From: VFJZ01 sp046598415 | GTDB lineage: Bacteria; Actinomycetota; Thermoleophilia; Gaiellales; F1-60-MAGs149 | Assembly: GCA_046598415.1 (NCBI GenBank) | Contig: JBKJIG010000102.1 | Location: 1 to 64,000, forward strand | DNA: 64,000 nt | Direction of reading: 5' to 3' | Shown: piece by piece, positions 32,281 to 42,068 of the stretch | Numbering within the stretch: the stretch's first letter is position 1 | Layout of the letters: every line of letters begins with the position of its first letter | Translations under genes and position numbers: made by a program | The notes under the pieces: generated by a model | Told to the model about the DNA's origin: nothing | What the model saw: only the letters and a program-made list of their open reading frames with translations | Databases searched by the model: none

Positions 32281-33119
32281 GCTCGCTCGCACCCCTGTCG
32301 ATCGGGCTCGTCGCAGTCGGCGTCTCGATCGCGGTCTTCGCCTCCGACGACCCATCCGTGATCGCCGCGTGCCTGCTCACCTCGACCCTCTTGCTGGCCC
32401 GGTCGCCCGGTCCGCGGCGGCTGTTCGCGATCATCGGGCTCACCACCGGTCTCGCCGTCGCGATCCTCAACCCGTTCGTCTCGACGCAGGGCGACCTGAT
32501 CCTCATCAACGGCCCGACATCGGTGTTCCTCGATCTGCAGGTCACCCTCGAGGAGCTGCTCTACGGCCTCGCCGCCGGTGCCCGCCTGGCCGCCGTGACG
32601 CTGCTGATGGGCGCCTTTCTGGCGCTGGTCGACCGCGACCGCCTGGCTGCCCGCGCGGCGCTGGTGGCGCCCCGGTCGGCGCTCACCGTGGCGCTGGCCG
32701 CGCGTCTCTTGCCCGCGCTGCGCCGCGATGCGGTGACCCTGCACGAGGCCGCCCGGCTGCGCGGCTGGCGCACCGGCGGCCCGCGCCGCGAGGCGCTGCG
32801 CACCTGGGGCGGCCTGCTGGAACCGATGTGCGCAGCCGCTCTCGAGCGCGGCGGCGACCACGCCGAGGCGATGGCGGCCCGCGGCTACGGGGCCGGCCGC
32901 GCCACCGCGATGCCGGAGCGCTCGCTGACGCTGCGCGAGCGCACGCTCACCGTGGTCGGCGCCGGCACGGTCGCGATCGGCGTCTGGACGATCTTCGGTG
33001 CGGGCGACTTCCGCTGGTACCCGACGCTCGGCACGTCTGCGACGGCCGCCCTGATGGCCGCCGGACTGATGGCGCTGCTCGGCATCGCGGCCGCCGTGCT
33101 GGTCGGGAGGCAGCGGTGA
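32277..33119 (+). CDS. ecfT: ECF transporter transmembrane component EcfT
   Basis: 280 residues from ATG 32277 (ATGA overlap with the preceding gene). Membrane helices lie at about 5-60, 90-115 and 215-275. The two coupling-helix motifs of EcfT are visible: LHEAARLRGWRTG and HAEAMAARGYGAG, each carrying the conserved x-x-R-G that docks to the ATPases. It transmits ATP-driven toppling to the S component. As part of a dedicated operon it probably serves only this S component (group I ECF arrangement). Confidence 0.85.
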   Translation: MSSLAPLSIGLVAVGVSIAVFASDDPSVIAACLLTSTLLLARSPGPRRLFAIIGLTTGLAVAILNPFVSTQGDLILINGPTSVFLDLQVTLEELLYGLAAGARLAAVTLLMGAFLALVDRDRLAARAALVAPRSALTVALAARLLPALRRDAVTLHEAARLRGWRTGGPRREALRTWGGLLEPMCAAALERGGDHAEAMAARGYGAGRATAMPERSLTLRERTLTVVGAGTVAIGVWTIFGAGDFRWYPTLGTSATAALMAAGLMALLGIAAAVLVGRQR

Positions 33120-34441
33120 TCGCGTCGGCCGAAGGTCTCAGCTACCGGTACCCGGACGCAGCGACCGACGTGCTCGATGGCGTCGCACTGCAGCTGCGGC
33201 GCGGTGAGATCGTGCTGCTGGCCGGACCCTCGGGCGGCGGCAAGACGACGCTGCTGCGGGCGTTCGCCGGCCTCGTGCCGCACTTCCACGGCGGCCGCTT
33301 CGCCGGCCACGTCCACGTTGACGGCCTCGACACCCGCACCGCCACCCCGGCGGCCGTCGCCCGCCGCGCCGGCATCGCCTTCCAGGACCCGGAGGCCCAG
33401 GTGGTGTACCGCGCCGTCCTGCGCGACGTGGCCTTCGGGCTCTCCAACCACGGCGTGCCGGCCGCCGAGCTCGAGCCGCGCTCGCTGCAGGCGCTCGGGC
33501 GCGTCGGCGCGCTGGGCCTGGCCGCTCGCACGGTCGACACGCTCTCGGGCGGCGAGCTGCAGCGCGTGGCGCTGGCCGGCGTGCTCGCTCCCGCGCCGCC
33601 GGTGCTGCTGCTCGACGAGCCGACCGCGCAGCTCGACGACGAGGCCGCCGCGTCGTTCATGACGCTGATCCGGGTCCTCGCCGACGCCGGCACCGCCGTG
33701 CTGATCGCCGAGCACCGCCGCGACCGGGTCGACGCCGTCGCCGACCGCGTGGTCGAGGTCGGCGGCGACGCAGCGGAGGTCCTGCCGCCGCAGACAGCCG
33801 GCGCCACGGGCGAGGTGGTGCTCGCCGCGCGCGGCCTCGACGGCGGCCGTGGCGACGTGCCGGTGCTGCACGGCATCGACCTCGAGGTCCGGGCCGGCGC
33901 CGTGGTGGCGCTGCACGGCGCCAACGGCACCGGCAAGACGACCCTGCTGCGCCTGCTCGCGGGCCTCGACCGGCCCCGCGCCGGGACGGTCGAGCTGCAC
34001 GGCAGCGACGTGACGGCCCAGCCGGCCGAGGACCGCTACCCGGCGCTGGCGCTCGTGCCGCAGGATCCCGGCCGCTTCCTGCTGTGCGACAACGTGCGCG
34101 CCGAGGTCGGCTCCGGCGCGCCCCACGGCGCGATCGACGAGGTGCTCGCGGCGCTCGACGTGGTGGCACTGGGCGACCGGCATCCGCGCGACCTCTCTGC
34201 CGGCGAGCGCGAGCGGGTGGCGATCGCCGCGGCGCTCGCCGCCGACCCCGCCGTGCTGCTGCTGGACGAGCCCACGCGCGGCATGGATCCGGCGCGCCGG
34301 GCGGCACTGGCCCGGCTGATCAGGGCGCGGGCCGCCACCGGCCGCGCGGTCCTGCTCGCGACGCACGACCGGCGGTTCGCGGCCGCGTGCGGCGCCGAGG
34401 TGCGCGAGCTGGTCGGCGGCCGGCTGGGCGGCGCCCCGTGA
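33116..34441 (+). CDS. ecfA: Fused ECF transporter ATPase (EcfA-EcfA')
   Basis: 441 residues from GTG 33116, with GGGAGG just upstream. It contains two complete ABC ATPase domains in one chain. Domain 1: GPSGGGKTT near residue 37, Q-loop FQDPEAQVV, signature LSGGELQRV, LLLDEPTAQLD and His of IAEHRRD. Domain 2: GANGTGKTT near 268, VPQDPGRFLL, signature LSAGERERV, LLLDEPTRGMD and LATHDRRF. Both sites look competent. It powers the ECF transporter with EcfT and EcfS. Start and stop overlap neighbours by 4 bp. Confidence 0.9.
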   Translation: MIASAEGLSYRYPDAATDVLDGVALQLRRGEIVLLAGPSGGGKTTLLRAFAGLVPHFHGGRFAGHVHVDGLDTRTATPAAVARRAGIAFQDPEAQVVYRAVLRDVAFGLSNHGVPAAELEPRSLQALGRVGALGLAARTVDTLSGGELQRVALAGVLAPAPPVLLLDEPTAQLDDEAAASFMTLIRVLADAGTAVLIAEHRRDRVDAVADRVVEVGGDAAEVLPPQTAGATGEVVLAARGLDGGRGDVPVLHGIDLEVRAGAVVALHGANGTGKTTLLRLLAGLDRPRAGTVELHGSDVTAQPAEDRYPALALVPQDPGRFLLCDNVRAEVGSGAPHGAIDEVLAALDVVALGDRHPRDLSAGERERVAIAAALAADPAVLLLDEPTRGMDPARRAALARLIRARAATGRAVLLATHDRRFAAACGAEVRELVGGRLGGAP

Positions 34442-35055
34442 CCGCGGCCGAGCTGACAATCCTGATCGGGGCCTTCCTGGTGCTCGTGGGGCTGATCGCG
34501 TGGGAGCGATCCGCGGGCGGCGGCCGCGAGGTGGCACTGGTGGCCACGCTCGGTGCGGCGGCCGCGGCCGGCCGCGTGCTGTTCGCGGCGATCCCGTCGG
34601 CCCAGCCGGTGACCACCATCTGCGCCTGCGCCGGCATCAGCCTCGGGCCGCGCGCCGGCGCCGCCGTCGGCGCCACCGCCGCCCTGGTCTCGAACGCGTT
34701 CCTGGGACAGGGCCCGTGGACGCCCTGGCAGATGCTCTCGTGGGGCCTCGTCGGCGCGTCGGCCGGATTCCTGCGCCCGTTCCTCGTCAACCGCGTGCCG
34801 CTGGTCGCCTTCGGCGTCATCTGGGGCTTCGCGTTCGGCGCGATCATGGACATCTACCAGCTCGCCTCGTTCGGCCCGGTCTTCACGTGGCAGGCCTTCG
34901 TCGCCACGCACGCCCGCGGCATCCCGTTCGACGTCACCCATGCCGTCACGAACGCCATCCTGCTCGGCATCGCCGGGCCCGGCCTGATCCGGCTCCTGCG
35001 CCGGCACGGCCGCCGCCTGCACGTCGAGCTCGTCCCCGACCCCACACCGCCATGA
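34438..35055 (+). CDS. ecfS: ECF transporter substrate-binding component (EcfS), predicted cobalamin-specific
   Basis: 205 residues from GTG 34438 (GTGA overlap). Six hydrophobic segments fit the S-component fold: LTILIGAFLVLVGLIAW, EVALVATLGAAAAAGRVLFA, TICACAGISLGPRAGAAVGA, PWQMLSWGLVGASAGFLRPF, LVAFGVIWGFAFGAIMDIYQ and THAVTNAILLGIAGPGLIRL. AAGRVLFAAIPSAQPVT with GPRAGAAVG resembles the conserved loop of ECF-S proteins. The substrate is assigned only from the upstream B12 riboswitch and the transcobalamin-like neighbours. Confidence 0.8.
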   Translation: MTAAELTILIGAFLVLVGLIAWERSAGGGREVALVATLGAAAAAGRVLFAAIPSAQPVTTICACAGISLGPRAGAAVGATAALVSNAFLGQGPWTPWQMLSWGLVGASAGFLRPFLVNRVPLVAFGVIWGFAFGAIMDIYQLASFGPVFTWQAFVATHARGIPFDVTHAVTNAILLGIAGPGLIRLLRRHGRRLHVELVPDPTPP

Positions 35056-35897
35056 GAAACCTGACCCTCACCCTCCTGCTCCTCGCCCTCCTCGCCGCCA
35101 TCCCCTCCGTCGCGACGGCGGCCACACCGGTCTCCCGTGCCGCCGACTATCTGGTCGCGCGCCAGACCTCCGACGGCTGCCTCGGCGACCGCACCGGTAC
35201 CGGCTGGGCCGCAGTCGCGCTGCGTGCAGCCAACCGCCGAGCGGCCGCGAAGCGGGCGGCCACCTGCATGGCGCGGCAATCTCGGCAGCTGAAGACCGCG
35301 ACCGACCGCGAGCTCGGAATCATGGCGGCGGGCGCCGGCGGCCTGAACCCGCGCAGGTTCGGCGGCCGCGACCTGATCGCGCTGCTCGAGCGCAGCCGGC
35401 ACGGCGGCTACTACGGCCGCAGCACCCTCACCAACTCGTCCATCTTCGGCGTGCTCGCGCTCAAGACCGCGAAGCGGCCGATCCCGAAGGCAGTCGTGCG
35501 GCAGATCCTGCGCGACCAGGCGCCGGGCGGCGGCTTCGACTACTTCCCCGGGGGGCAGCAGGCGGACATGACGGCGGCCGGTATCCAGGCTCTGCGGGCC
35601 GCGGGGTACTCGTGCCGCACGAGGGCGATCCGCCGCGCCCTGACGGCGCTCGAACGGTTCCGCTCCGGCGACGGCTACGCGCTGGGCATCGGCCAGCGGC
35701 CGAACGCGCAGTCGACGGCCTGGGCGATCCAGGCGAAGCTGACGTGCGGCCGGGCCACCAGCCGGTCGCTGACGTGGCTGCGCGCACTCCAGACCGGCGA
35801 CGGATCGGTGCGCTACGGCCCGTACGAGGTGGGCCGGATCTGGGTCACCGGCCAGGCGCTGCCGGCACTCGCGAAGCGGCACTGGCCGATTCGCTGA
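35052..35897 (+). CDS. Secreted alpha-toroid protein (prenyltransferase/squalene-cyclase-like repeats)
   Basis: 281 residues from ATG 35052 (ATGA overlap) with signal peptide LTLTLLLLALLAAIPSVATA. About five repeats of the alpha/alpha-toroid type are visible: TSDGCLGDRTGTGWAAVAL, RHGGYYGRSTLTNSSIFGV, GGGFDYFPGGQQADMTAAGI, GDGYALGIGQRPNAQSTAWA and GDGSVRYGPYEVGRIWVTG. No catalytic Asp cluster of terpene cyclases (DxDD-like) is seen, and export argues against lipid cyclisation. The same fold is the N-terminal domain of intrinsic factor/transcobalamin. As last gene of the riboswitch operon it may pair with the DUF4430 proteins to bind cobalamin. Confidence 0.8.
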   Translation: MRNLTLTLLLLALLAAIPSVATAATPVSRAADYLVARQTSDGCLGDRTGTGWAAVALRAANRRAAAKRAATCMARQSRQLKTATDRELGIMAAGAGGLNPRRFGGRDLIALLERSRHGGYYGRSTLTNSSIFGVLALKTAKRPIPKAVVRQILRDQAPGGGFDYFPGGQQADMTAAGIQALRAAGYSCRTRAIRRALTALERFRSGDGYALGIGQRPNAQSTAWAIQAKLTCGRATSRSLTWLRALQTGDGSVRYGPYEVGRIWVTGQALPALAKRHWPIR

Positions 35898-35903
35898 CCC
35901 CGC

Positions 35904-36773
35904 TCAGTCGGCCTCGGCCACGCCCCACACGCCCATGGCGCGGTACTTGGCGCGCCGGGTCCGGCGACGTTCGCGCACCGGCTCGGCCTCGATCTCGGCC
36001 AGGGCGGTACGGATCGACTCGTCCAGCAGCCGGGCCGCGCGGTCGTGGTCCTTGTGGGCGCCGCCGGACGGCTCCGGGACGATCACGTCGATGACGCCCA
36101 GGTCGAGGCAGGCGCGCGCCGTGGGCCGGAACGCGTAGGCGGCCTTGCGGGCCTGGCCGGCGTCCTTCCACAGGATCGCCGCGCAGCCCTCCGGTGAGAT
36201 GACGCTGTAGATGGCGTTCTCCTGCATCAGGATGCGGTCGCCGACGGCGATGGCGAGCGCACCGCCGGAGCCGCCCTCACCGATCACCGAGCACACCACG
36301 GGCACGCTGACCCGGGCCAGCGACAGGATGGAGCGCGCGATCGTGCCGGCCTGGCCGGCCTGTTCGGCGCCGACGCCGGGGTACGCGCCGGGCGTATCGA
36401 CGAAGGTCAGGATCGGGTAGCCGAGACGGTCGGCGAGCTCGATGGCGCGAATGGCCTTGCGGTAACCCTCGGGCCGCGCCATACCGAAGTTGCGGTGCGT
36501 GCGCTCGGCCAGGTCGCGGCCCTTCTGGTGGCCGACGAACACCACCGGCCGGCCGTGGTACGTGGCGATGCCGGCCACGATCGCAGGGTCGTCGCCGGCC
36601 GTGCGGTCGCCGTGCAGCTCGTACGAGTCGCCGAACAGGCGCTTCGCGTAGTCGAGCGAGTACGGCCGGTCCTGGTGCCGCGCGTTCTGCACGACGTCCC
36701 AGACCTGCGACTCCTCGCCGCGCTCCTGGAAGCGGCGCCGGAGCCGGCGGATGTCCTCCGTGACCCTAACCAT
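35904..36773 (-). CDS. accA: Acetyl-CoA carboxylase carboxyltransferase, alpha subunit
   Basis: 289 residues from ATG 36773, which overlaps the accD 3' end by 8 bp. Family stretches: WDVVQNARHQDRPYSLDYAKRLF, FVGHQKGRD, NFGMARPEGYRKAIR, TFVDTPGAYPGVGAEQAGQ, VIGEGGSGGALAI and the oxyanion-hole region YSVISPEGCAAILWKD. With AccD it transfers carboxyl from carboxybiotin to acetyl-CoA, giving malonyl-CoA. Separate AccA/AccD of the E. coli type is unusual for many Actinobacteria, which use fused acyl-CoA carboxylases. Last gene of the fab operon; 6 bp from the convergent toroid gene. Confidence 0.93.
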   Translation of the reverse strand: MVRVTEDIRRLRRRFQERGEESQVWDVVQNARHQDRPYSLDYAKRLFGDSYELHGDRTAGDDPAIVAGIATYHGRPVVFVGHQKGRDLAERTHRNFGMARPEGYRKAIRAIELADRLGYPILTFVDTPGAYPGVGAEQAGQAGTIARSILSLARVSVPVVCSVIGEGGSGGALAIAVGDRILMQENAIYSVISPEGCAAILWKDAGQARKAAYAFRPTARACLDLGVIDVIVPEPSGGAHKDHDRAARLLDESIRTALAEIEAEPVRERRRTRRAKYRAMGVWGVAEAD

Positions 36774-37704
36774 CCGAGCCGCGCCCAACCAGTCGCCGGA
36801 GCCAGCCGAACGCGCCCGCACCCTGCGGCTCCGGTGCCTCGACCGCCTCGCCGGGCTCCTCCGGCGCGGGTGCGAACAGCGCCAGCAGCCGCGTCACGGT
36901 GTCGGTCAGCTCGCCGCGCGGCACCACGGCGTCGATGTGCCCGAGTCGCAGCTGCGACTCGGCCAGGCCGAAGTCCTCCGGCAGCGTCTCGCGCGTCGTC
37001 TGCTGCACGACGCGTGGCCCGGCGAACGACATCAGCGCGCCCGGCTCGGCGATCGTGATGTCGCCCAGCGCCGCAAACGAGGCGATCACGCCGCCGGTGG
37101 TCGGGTGCCCGCAGATCGAGATGAACGGCAGCCGCGCGTCGCGGACGGCATCGACCGCCATGACGGTCTTCGCCATCTGCATGAGCGCGAGGATGTTCTC
37201 CTGCATGCGCGCTCCGCCCGACGCGGCGACGGAGACGAACGGCACGCCGTGGGCGACCGCGAGGTCGGCGGCCATGGCGAACTTCTCGCCGACGACGCTG
37301 CCCATGGAGCCGCCCAGGAAACTGAAGTCCATCACCGCCAGCACGGCCGAACGGCCGCCGATCATGGCGGTGCCGACCACGCTCGCGTCGCCGAGGCCGG
37401 TGGTCAGCTCGGCCGCGGCCAGCCGCTCGATGTACGGCTTCAGGTCGATGAAGGCCAGCGGGTCGGCCGAGCGCAGATCAGCGCCGACCTCGACGAACGT
37501 ACCGGAGTCGGTCAGCTGAGAGATGCGCTCGCGGGCCGTGACGGCGAAGTGGTAGCCGCACTGACGACACACGCGCAGCGCCGCCGCGAGCTCGTCGTCG
37601 CGGTAGTGCGAGCGGCAGACCGGGCACGTGTTGGGGTGTCGGCCGGCCTTCTGGGGCTCCGGATCATCCGGGCCGCGCTCTATGTCGACCGAGATCTGGG
37701 CCAC
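36766..37704 (-). CDS. accD: Acetyl-CoA carboxylase carboxyltransferase, beta subunit
   Basis: 312 residues from GTG 37704; the longer frame upstream is antisense or out-of-frame to fabF. The N-terminal zinc ribbon is CPVC...CRQC (residues about 28-50), followed by the crotonase-fold region: GLGDASVVGTAMIGGRSAVLAVMDFSFLGGSMGSVVGEKF, SGGARMQENILALMQMAKT, HPTTGGVIASFA and EPGALMSFAGPRVVQQT. It partners with AccA. The C-terminus is Pro/Glu-rich. It is 41 bp after the fabF stop in the same operon. Confidence 0.93.
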   Translation of the reverse strand: MAQISVDIERGPDDPEPQKAGRHPNTCPVCRSHYRDDELAAALRVCRQCGYHFAVTARERISQLTDSGTFVEVGADLRSADPLAFIDLKPYIERLAAAELTTGLGDASVVGTAMIGGRSAVLAVMDFSFLGGSMGSVVGEKFAMAADLAVAHGVPFVSVAASGGARMQENILALMQMAKTVMAVDAVRDARLPFISICGHPTTGGVIASFAALGDITIAEPGALMSFAGPRVVQQTTRETLPEDFGLAESQLRLGHIDAVVPRGELTDTVTRLLALFAPAPEEPGEAVEAPEPQGAGAFGWLRRLVGRGSDG

Positions 37705-37745
37705 TGGGTGTTCGACGCACCGGGCACGTGCGTCGGTTGCAGAGT

Positions 37746-38987
37746 CTAGCGGTAGCGCTCTAAAACCAGGCAGGCGTTGTGTCCGCCGAAGCCGAAGCCG
37801 TTGGACAGCACCACGTCGGGGGTCGCCTCGCGGGCTTTGTTCGGCACGTAGTCGAGGTCGCACGACGGGTCGGGCGTGTGCAGGTTGATCGTCGGCGGCA
37901 GGAAGTTCTCCTGCAGCACCAGCGTGCAGATGACGGCCTCGGTGGCGCCCGCCGCGCCGAGCATGTGGCCCGTCATCGACTTCGTCGACGAGACGGGCAC
38001 CTGGTATGCCTGCTCCTCGCCGAACACCAGCTTCAGCACCCGCGTCTCGGACGCATCGCCGACCGGTGTCGACGTGCCGTGTGCGTTCACGTAGCCCACC
38101 TCGGATGGCTCGCGGCCGGCGTCCGCGAGCGCCATGCGGATGGCGCGGGCCGGGTTCTGCCCCGTCGGATCCGGCTCGGTGACGTGCGCGGCGTCGGACG
38201 AGAGGCCGTACCCGGTGACCTCGGCCAGGATGGTGGCGTCGCGCGCCAGAGCGTGTTCGAGCTCCTCCAGCACCAGCACCGCGCCGCCCTCGCCGATCAC
38301 GAGGCCATCGCGCTCGAGGTCGAACGGGCGGCTCGCCCCCGCCGGGTCGTCGTTGCGCGTCGACATGGCCCGCATGCCGTGGAAACCGCCGACGCCCATC
38401 GGGGTCACGGCCGCCTCGGCGCCGCCGGCCAGCATCACGTCCGCCATGCCCTGCCGGATGTACATGACGGCGTCGCCGATCGCCATCGAGCTGGCCGCGC
38501 AGGCGGTGCACGACGCGACCAGCGGGCCGCGCGTGCCGAGCTCGATCGACACGTAGGCTGCACCCATGTTGGGAATCAGCGCCGGCACCCAGAAGGGCGA
38601 GAACCGGTCGATGCCCTTCGCGAACAGGTGCTCGTGGGCGGTGTAGAGCGTGTTCAGCCCGCCGATACCCGACCCGATCGAGCAGCCGATGCGGTCGGCC
38701 TCCGGCGCGATGTCGAGCCGCGCGTGCTCCACCGCCTCGCGGGCGGCGAACACCGCGAAGTGCGAGTAGCGGTCGGTCCGGCGCGCCGTCTTCTTGTCGA
38801 GGACCTCGGCCGCGTCGAAGTTCTTCACCTCGCAGGCGATCTTGACGGGCGACCCCGACGCGTCGAACTGCGTGATCTCAGCCCCGCCGGGGCGGCCCTC
38901 GCGGAGGCCCCGGAGGAAGTCGGGCACGCCGGTGCCGACCGCGTTCACGGCGCCGATTCCGGTAACCACGACTCGCCGCCGTTCCAC
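37746..38987 (-). CDS. fabF: 3-oxoacyl-ACP synthase II
   Basis: 413 residues from GTG 38987, one base after the fabG stop, with GGGGATG overlapping the fabG end as ribosome-binding site. The catalytic triad is complete: Cys in SCTACAASS near 163, His in NAHGTSTPVGD near 302 and His in FGFGGHNACLV near 402, with KSMTGHMLGAAG supplying the Lys. It condenses malonyl-ACP with acyl-ACP in chain elongation. In most bacteria acpP lies between fabG and fabF; here there is no room for it. Confidence 0.94.
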   Translation of the reverse strand: MERRRVVVTGIGAVNAVGTGVPDFLRGLREGRPGGAEITQFDASGSPVKIACEVKNFDAAEVLDKKTARRTDRYSHFAVFAAREAVEHARLDIAPEADRIGCSIGSGIGGLNTLYTAHEHLFAKGIDRFSPFWVPALIPNMGAAYVSIELGTRGPLVASCTACAASSMAIGDAVMYIRQGMADVMLAGGAEAAVTPMGVGGFHGMRAMSTRNDDPAGASRPFDLERDGLVIGEGGAVLVLEELEHALARDATILAEVTGYGLSSDAAHVTEPDPTGQNPARAIRMALADAGREPSEVGYVNAHGTSTPVGDASETRVLKLVFGEEQAYQVPVSSTKSMTGHMLGAAGATEAVICTLVLQENFLPPTINLHTPDPSCDLDYVPNKAREATPDVVLSNGFGFGGHNACLVLERYR

Positions 38988-38988
38988 G

Positions 38989-39738
38989 TTACATCCCCAT
39001 CCCGCCATCGACCGGCACGACCGCCCCGGTGATGTACGCGGCGTCGTCCGAGAGTAGGAACCGTACGACACGGGCGACGTCGTCAGGGTCGCCAAGCCGG
39101 GCCAGCGGCGTCTGGGCGAGGATTCCGGCGCGGGCGGCCTCCGGCAGGACGTCGGTCAGTTCGGTCGTGATGTAGCCGGGCGCGATGCAGTTGACGCGGA
39201 TGCCGCGCGAGCCGACCTCCTTCGCGAGCGCCTTCGTGAGGGCGATCACTCCGCCCTTCGACGCCGCGTAGTTGGTCTGTCCCGCGTTGCCGTGCATGCC
39301 CACCACGCTCGACATCGTCACGATCGCGCCGCGCCGCTTGCGCAGCATCTTGCGGCTGGCCGCCTTGCAGACGTGGAAGGTGCCGCCGAGGTTCGTGTCG
39401 ATGACGGCGCGCCAGTCGTCGTCGCCGATGCGCGACATGAGGTTGTCGCGCGTGATGCCGGCGTTGCAGACGACGTTCCAGAGATCGTCGCCGAACGCCT
39501 CCTCCGTCTGCTCGATGAGCCCGGTGGCCTGCTCGGGATCGGCCACGTCGCCCTGCAGCGCCACGGCGTCGCCGCCGGCCTCCTTGATCAGCCCGACCAC
39601 CTCGTCGGCGGCGTCGGCGCGCGCGGCGTAGTTGACCGCCACGCGTGCGCCGGCGCGCGCCAGCTCGAGCGAGATGGCGCGACCGATGCCCCGCGATCCG
39701 CCGGTGACGAGGGTGACGCGTCCCGAGAGGTCAGGCAC
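38989..39738 (-). CDS. fabG: 3-oxoacyl-ACP reductase
   Basis: 249-residue short-chain dehydrogenase. NADPH-binding GGSRGIG (13-19), NAG (NAGITRDNL), catalytic Ser of TMSSVVGM, YxxxK in TNYAASKGG, and PVDGGMGM at the C-terminus, as in canonical FabG. It reduces 3-oxoacyl-ACP in fatty-acid elongation. The ATG overlaps the fabD stop by 8 bp (ATGCCTGA). Confidence 0.94.
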   Translation of the reverse strand: MPDLSGRVTLVTGGSRGIGRAISLELARAGARVAVNYAARADAADEVVGLIKEAGGDAVALQGDVADPEQATGLIEQTEEAFGDDLWNVVCNAGITRDNLMSRIGDDDWRAVIDTNLGGTFHVCKAASRKMLRKRRGAIVTMSSVVGMHGNAGQTNYAASKGGVIALTKALAKEVGSRGIRVNCIAPGYITTELTDVLPEAARAGILAQTPLARLGDPDDVARVVRFLLSDDAAYITGAVVPVDGGMGM

Positions 39739-40647
39739 GAGCGGCCTCCAGCTTCTGCAGGCCGGCGGGGTTCGACACGGCGATGGCCTGCACCGACCGG
39801 TCGATGCGCTTGACGAGCCCGGACAGCACGCTGCCCGAGCCGATCTCGACGAACTGCGTGACGCCGCGGCCCACCAGCTCCTGCACCGCCTGGGTGAAGC
39901 GCACCGGCGCGGTCAGCTGCTGCACGAGAATCTCGGCCAGGTCGGAGCCGTGCGTCTCGACGCGGGTGGTGACCGTCGAGAAGAACGGCGTCACCGGGTC
40001 GTGGAAGGTGGCCGCCTCGAGCGCCGGCCGCAGCCGTCGCTCGGCTACGGCGGTGAGCGGCGAGTGGAACCCGCCCGAGACGTTGAGCCGCAGCGCGCGC
40101 CGCGCGCCGGCGGCCGTGGCGGCCTCGACCAGCGCGGCGACGCCCGCCTCGGTGCCCGACACGACGAGTTGCCCGGGGCAGTTGTAGTTGGCCGGCCACA
40201 CGTCCCCGATGCCCGCGCACAGCTGCTCGACCTGCTCGTCGGGCAGGCCGATCACGGCGGCCATCGCGCCGGGCGTCTCGGTCGCCGCCTCGGCGGTCGC
40301 GAGGCCGCGCTCGCGCACCAGCACCATGGCGTCGTCGGCCGATAGCGCCTCGGCGGCGACCAGCGCCGCGTACTCGCCGACCGAGTGGCCGATCACGTAG
40401 TCGGCGGTGAACCCGGCCTCCCTGACGGCGGCCAGGCACGCGATCGACGTCGCCGTCAGCGCCGGCTGCGTCATCTCGGTCTGCGACAGCCGCTCGAGCG
40501 GGCCCTCGAAGCAGAGCCCGGCCACGTCGAAGCCGACGGCCGTCGAGGCCCGGTCGTACGCGGCGCGCGCGGCCGGCGAGGCGGCGGCGAACGCCGCGCC
40601 CATCCCGACCTCCTGCGCTCCCTGGCCGGGAAACAGAAATGCCACCT

Positions 40648-40651
<4 letters not shown>
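39731..40651 (-). CDS. fabD: Malonyl-CoA:ACP transacylase
   Basis: 306 residues. FPGQGAQEVGMG at the N-terminus, catalytic Ser in GHSVGEYAALV near 91, the Arg for malonate in VRERG near 116, catalytic His in GGFHSPL near 199, and VEIGSGSVLSGL near the C-terminus. It loads malonate on ACP. The ATG overlaps the fabH stop as ATGA. Confidence 0.94.
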
Positions 40652-41633
<982 letters not shown>

Positions 41634-41637
<4 letters not shown>

Positions 41638-42068
41638 GAGGGCGCCTCCGCGAGCAGCCCGAACGTCAGGGTCGCCTTGACGGCCGGCTCGCCATCGACG
41701 GCGATCGCCGCGCTGCACCGGCCGAGACGCATGCGCAGGCGCTCCATCACGATCGTCATGTCGAGCACGTCGCCCGGCCGCACGATGCGCGTGAACCGCG
41801 TGTCGTCGATGGCCGCGAAGACGCCGAATTTGCCCTGGTGATCCGGGTGCGTGAGCGCGCAGACGGCCGCCACCTGGGCGCACGCCTCGACCATGATCAC
41901 GCCCGGCACGATCGGGTTGCCCGGGAAGTGTCCCGGCAGGAACCACTCCTCGCCGGTGATCGCGAGGCGCCCCACAGCGCGGACGCCGGGCTCGAGCTCG
42001 ACGATCTCGTCCACGAAGCGGAACGGTGGCCGGTGCGGGATGATGGCCTCGATCTCGGCGGCGTTCAT
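41634..42068 (-). CDS. fabZ: 3-hydroxyacyl-ACP dehydratase
   Basis: 144-residue hot-dog dehydratase from ATG 42068, with GGAGGAAC as ribosome-binding site. Motifs: IPHRPPFRFVDEI, catalytic His in PGHFPGNPIVPGV near 53 and catalytic Glu in MVEACAQVAAV near 66. It dehydrates 3-hydroxyacyl-ACP. The start overlaps the stop of the upstream sigma-region-4-like gene as ATGA. Confidence 0.93.
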
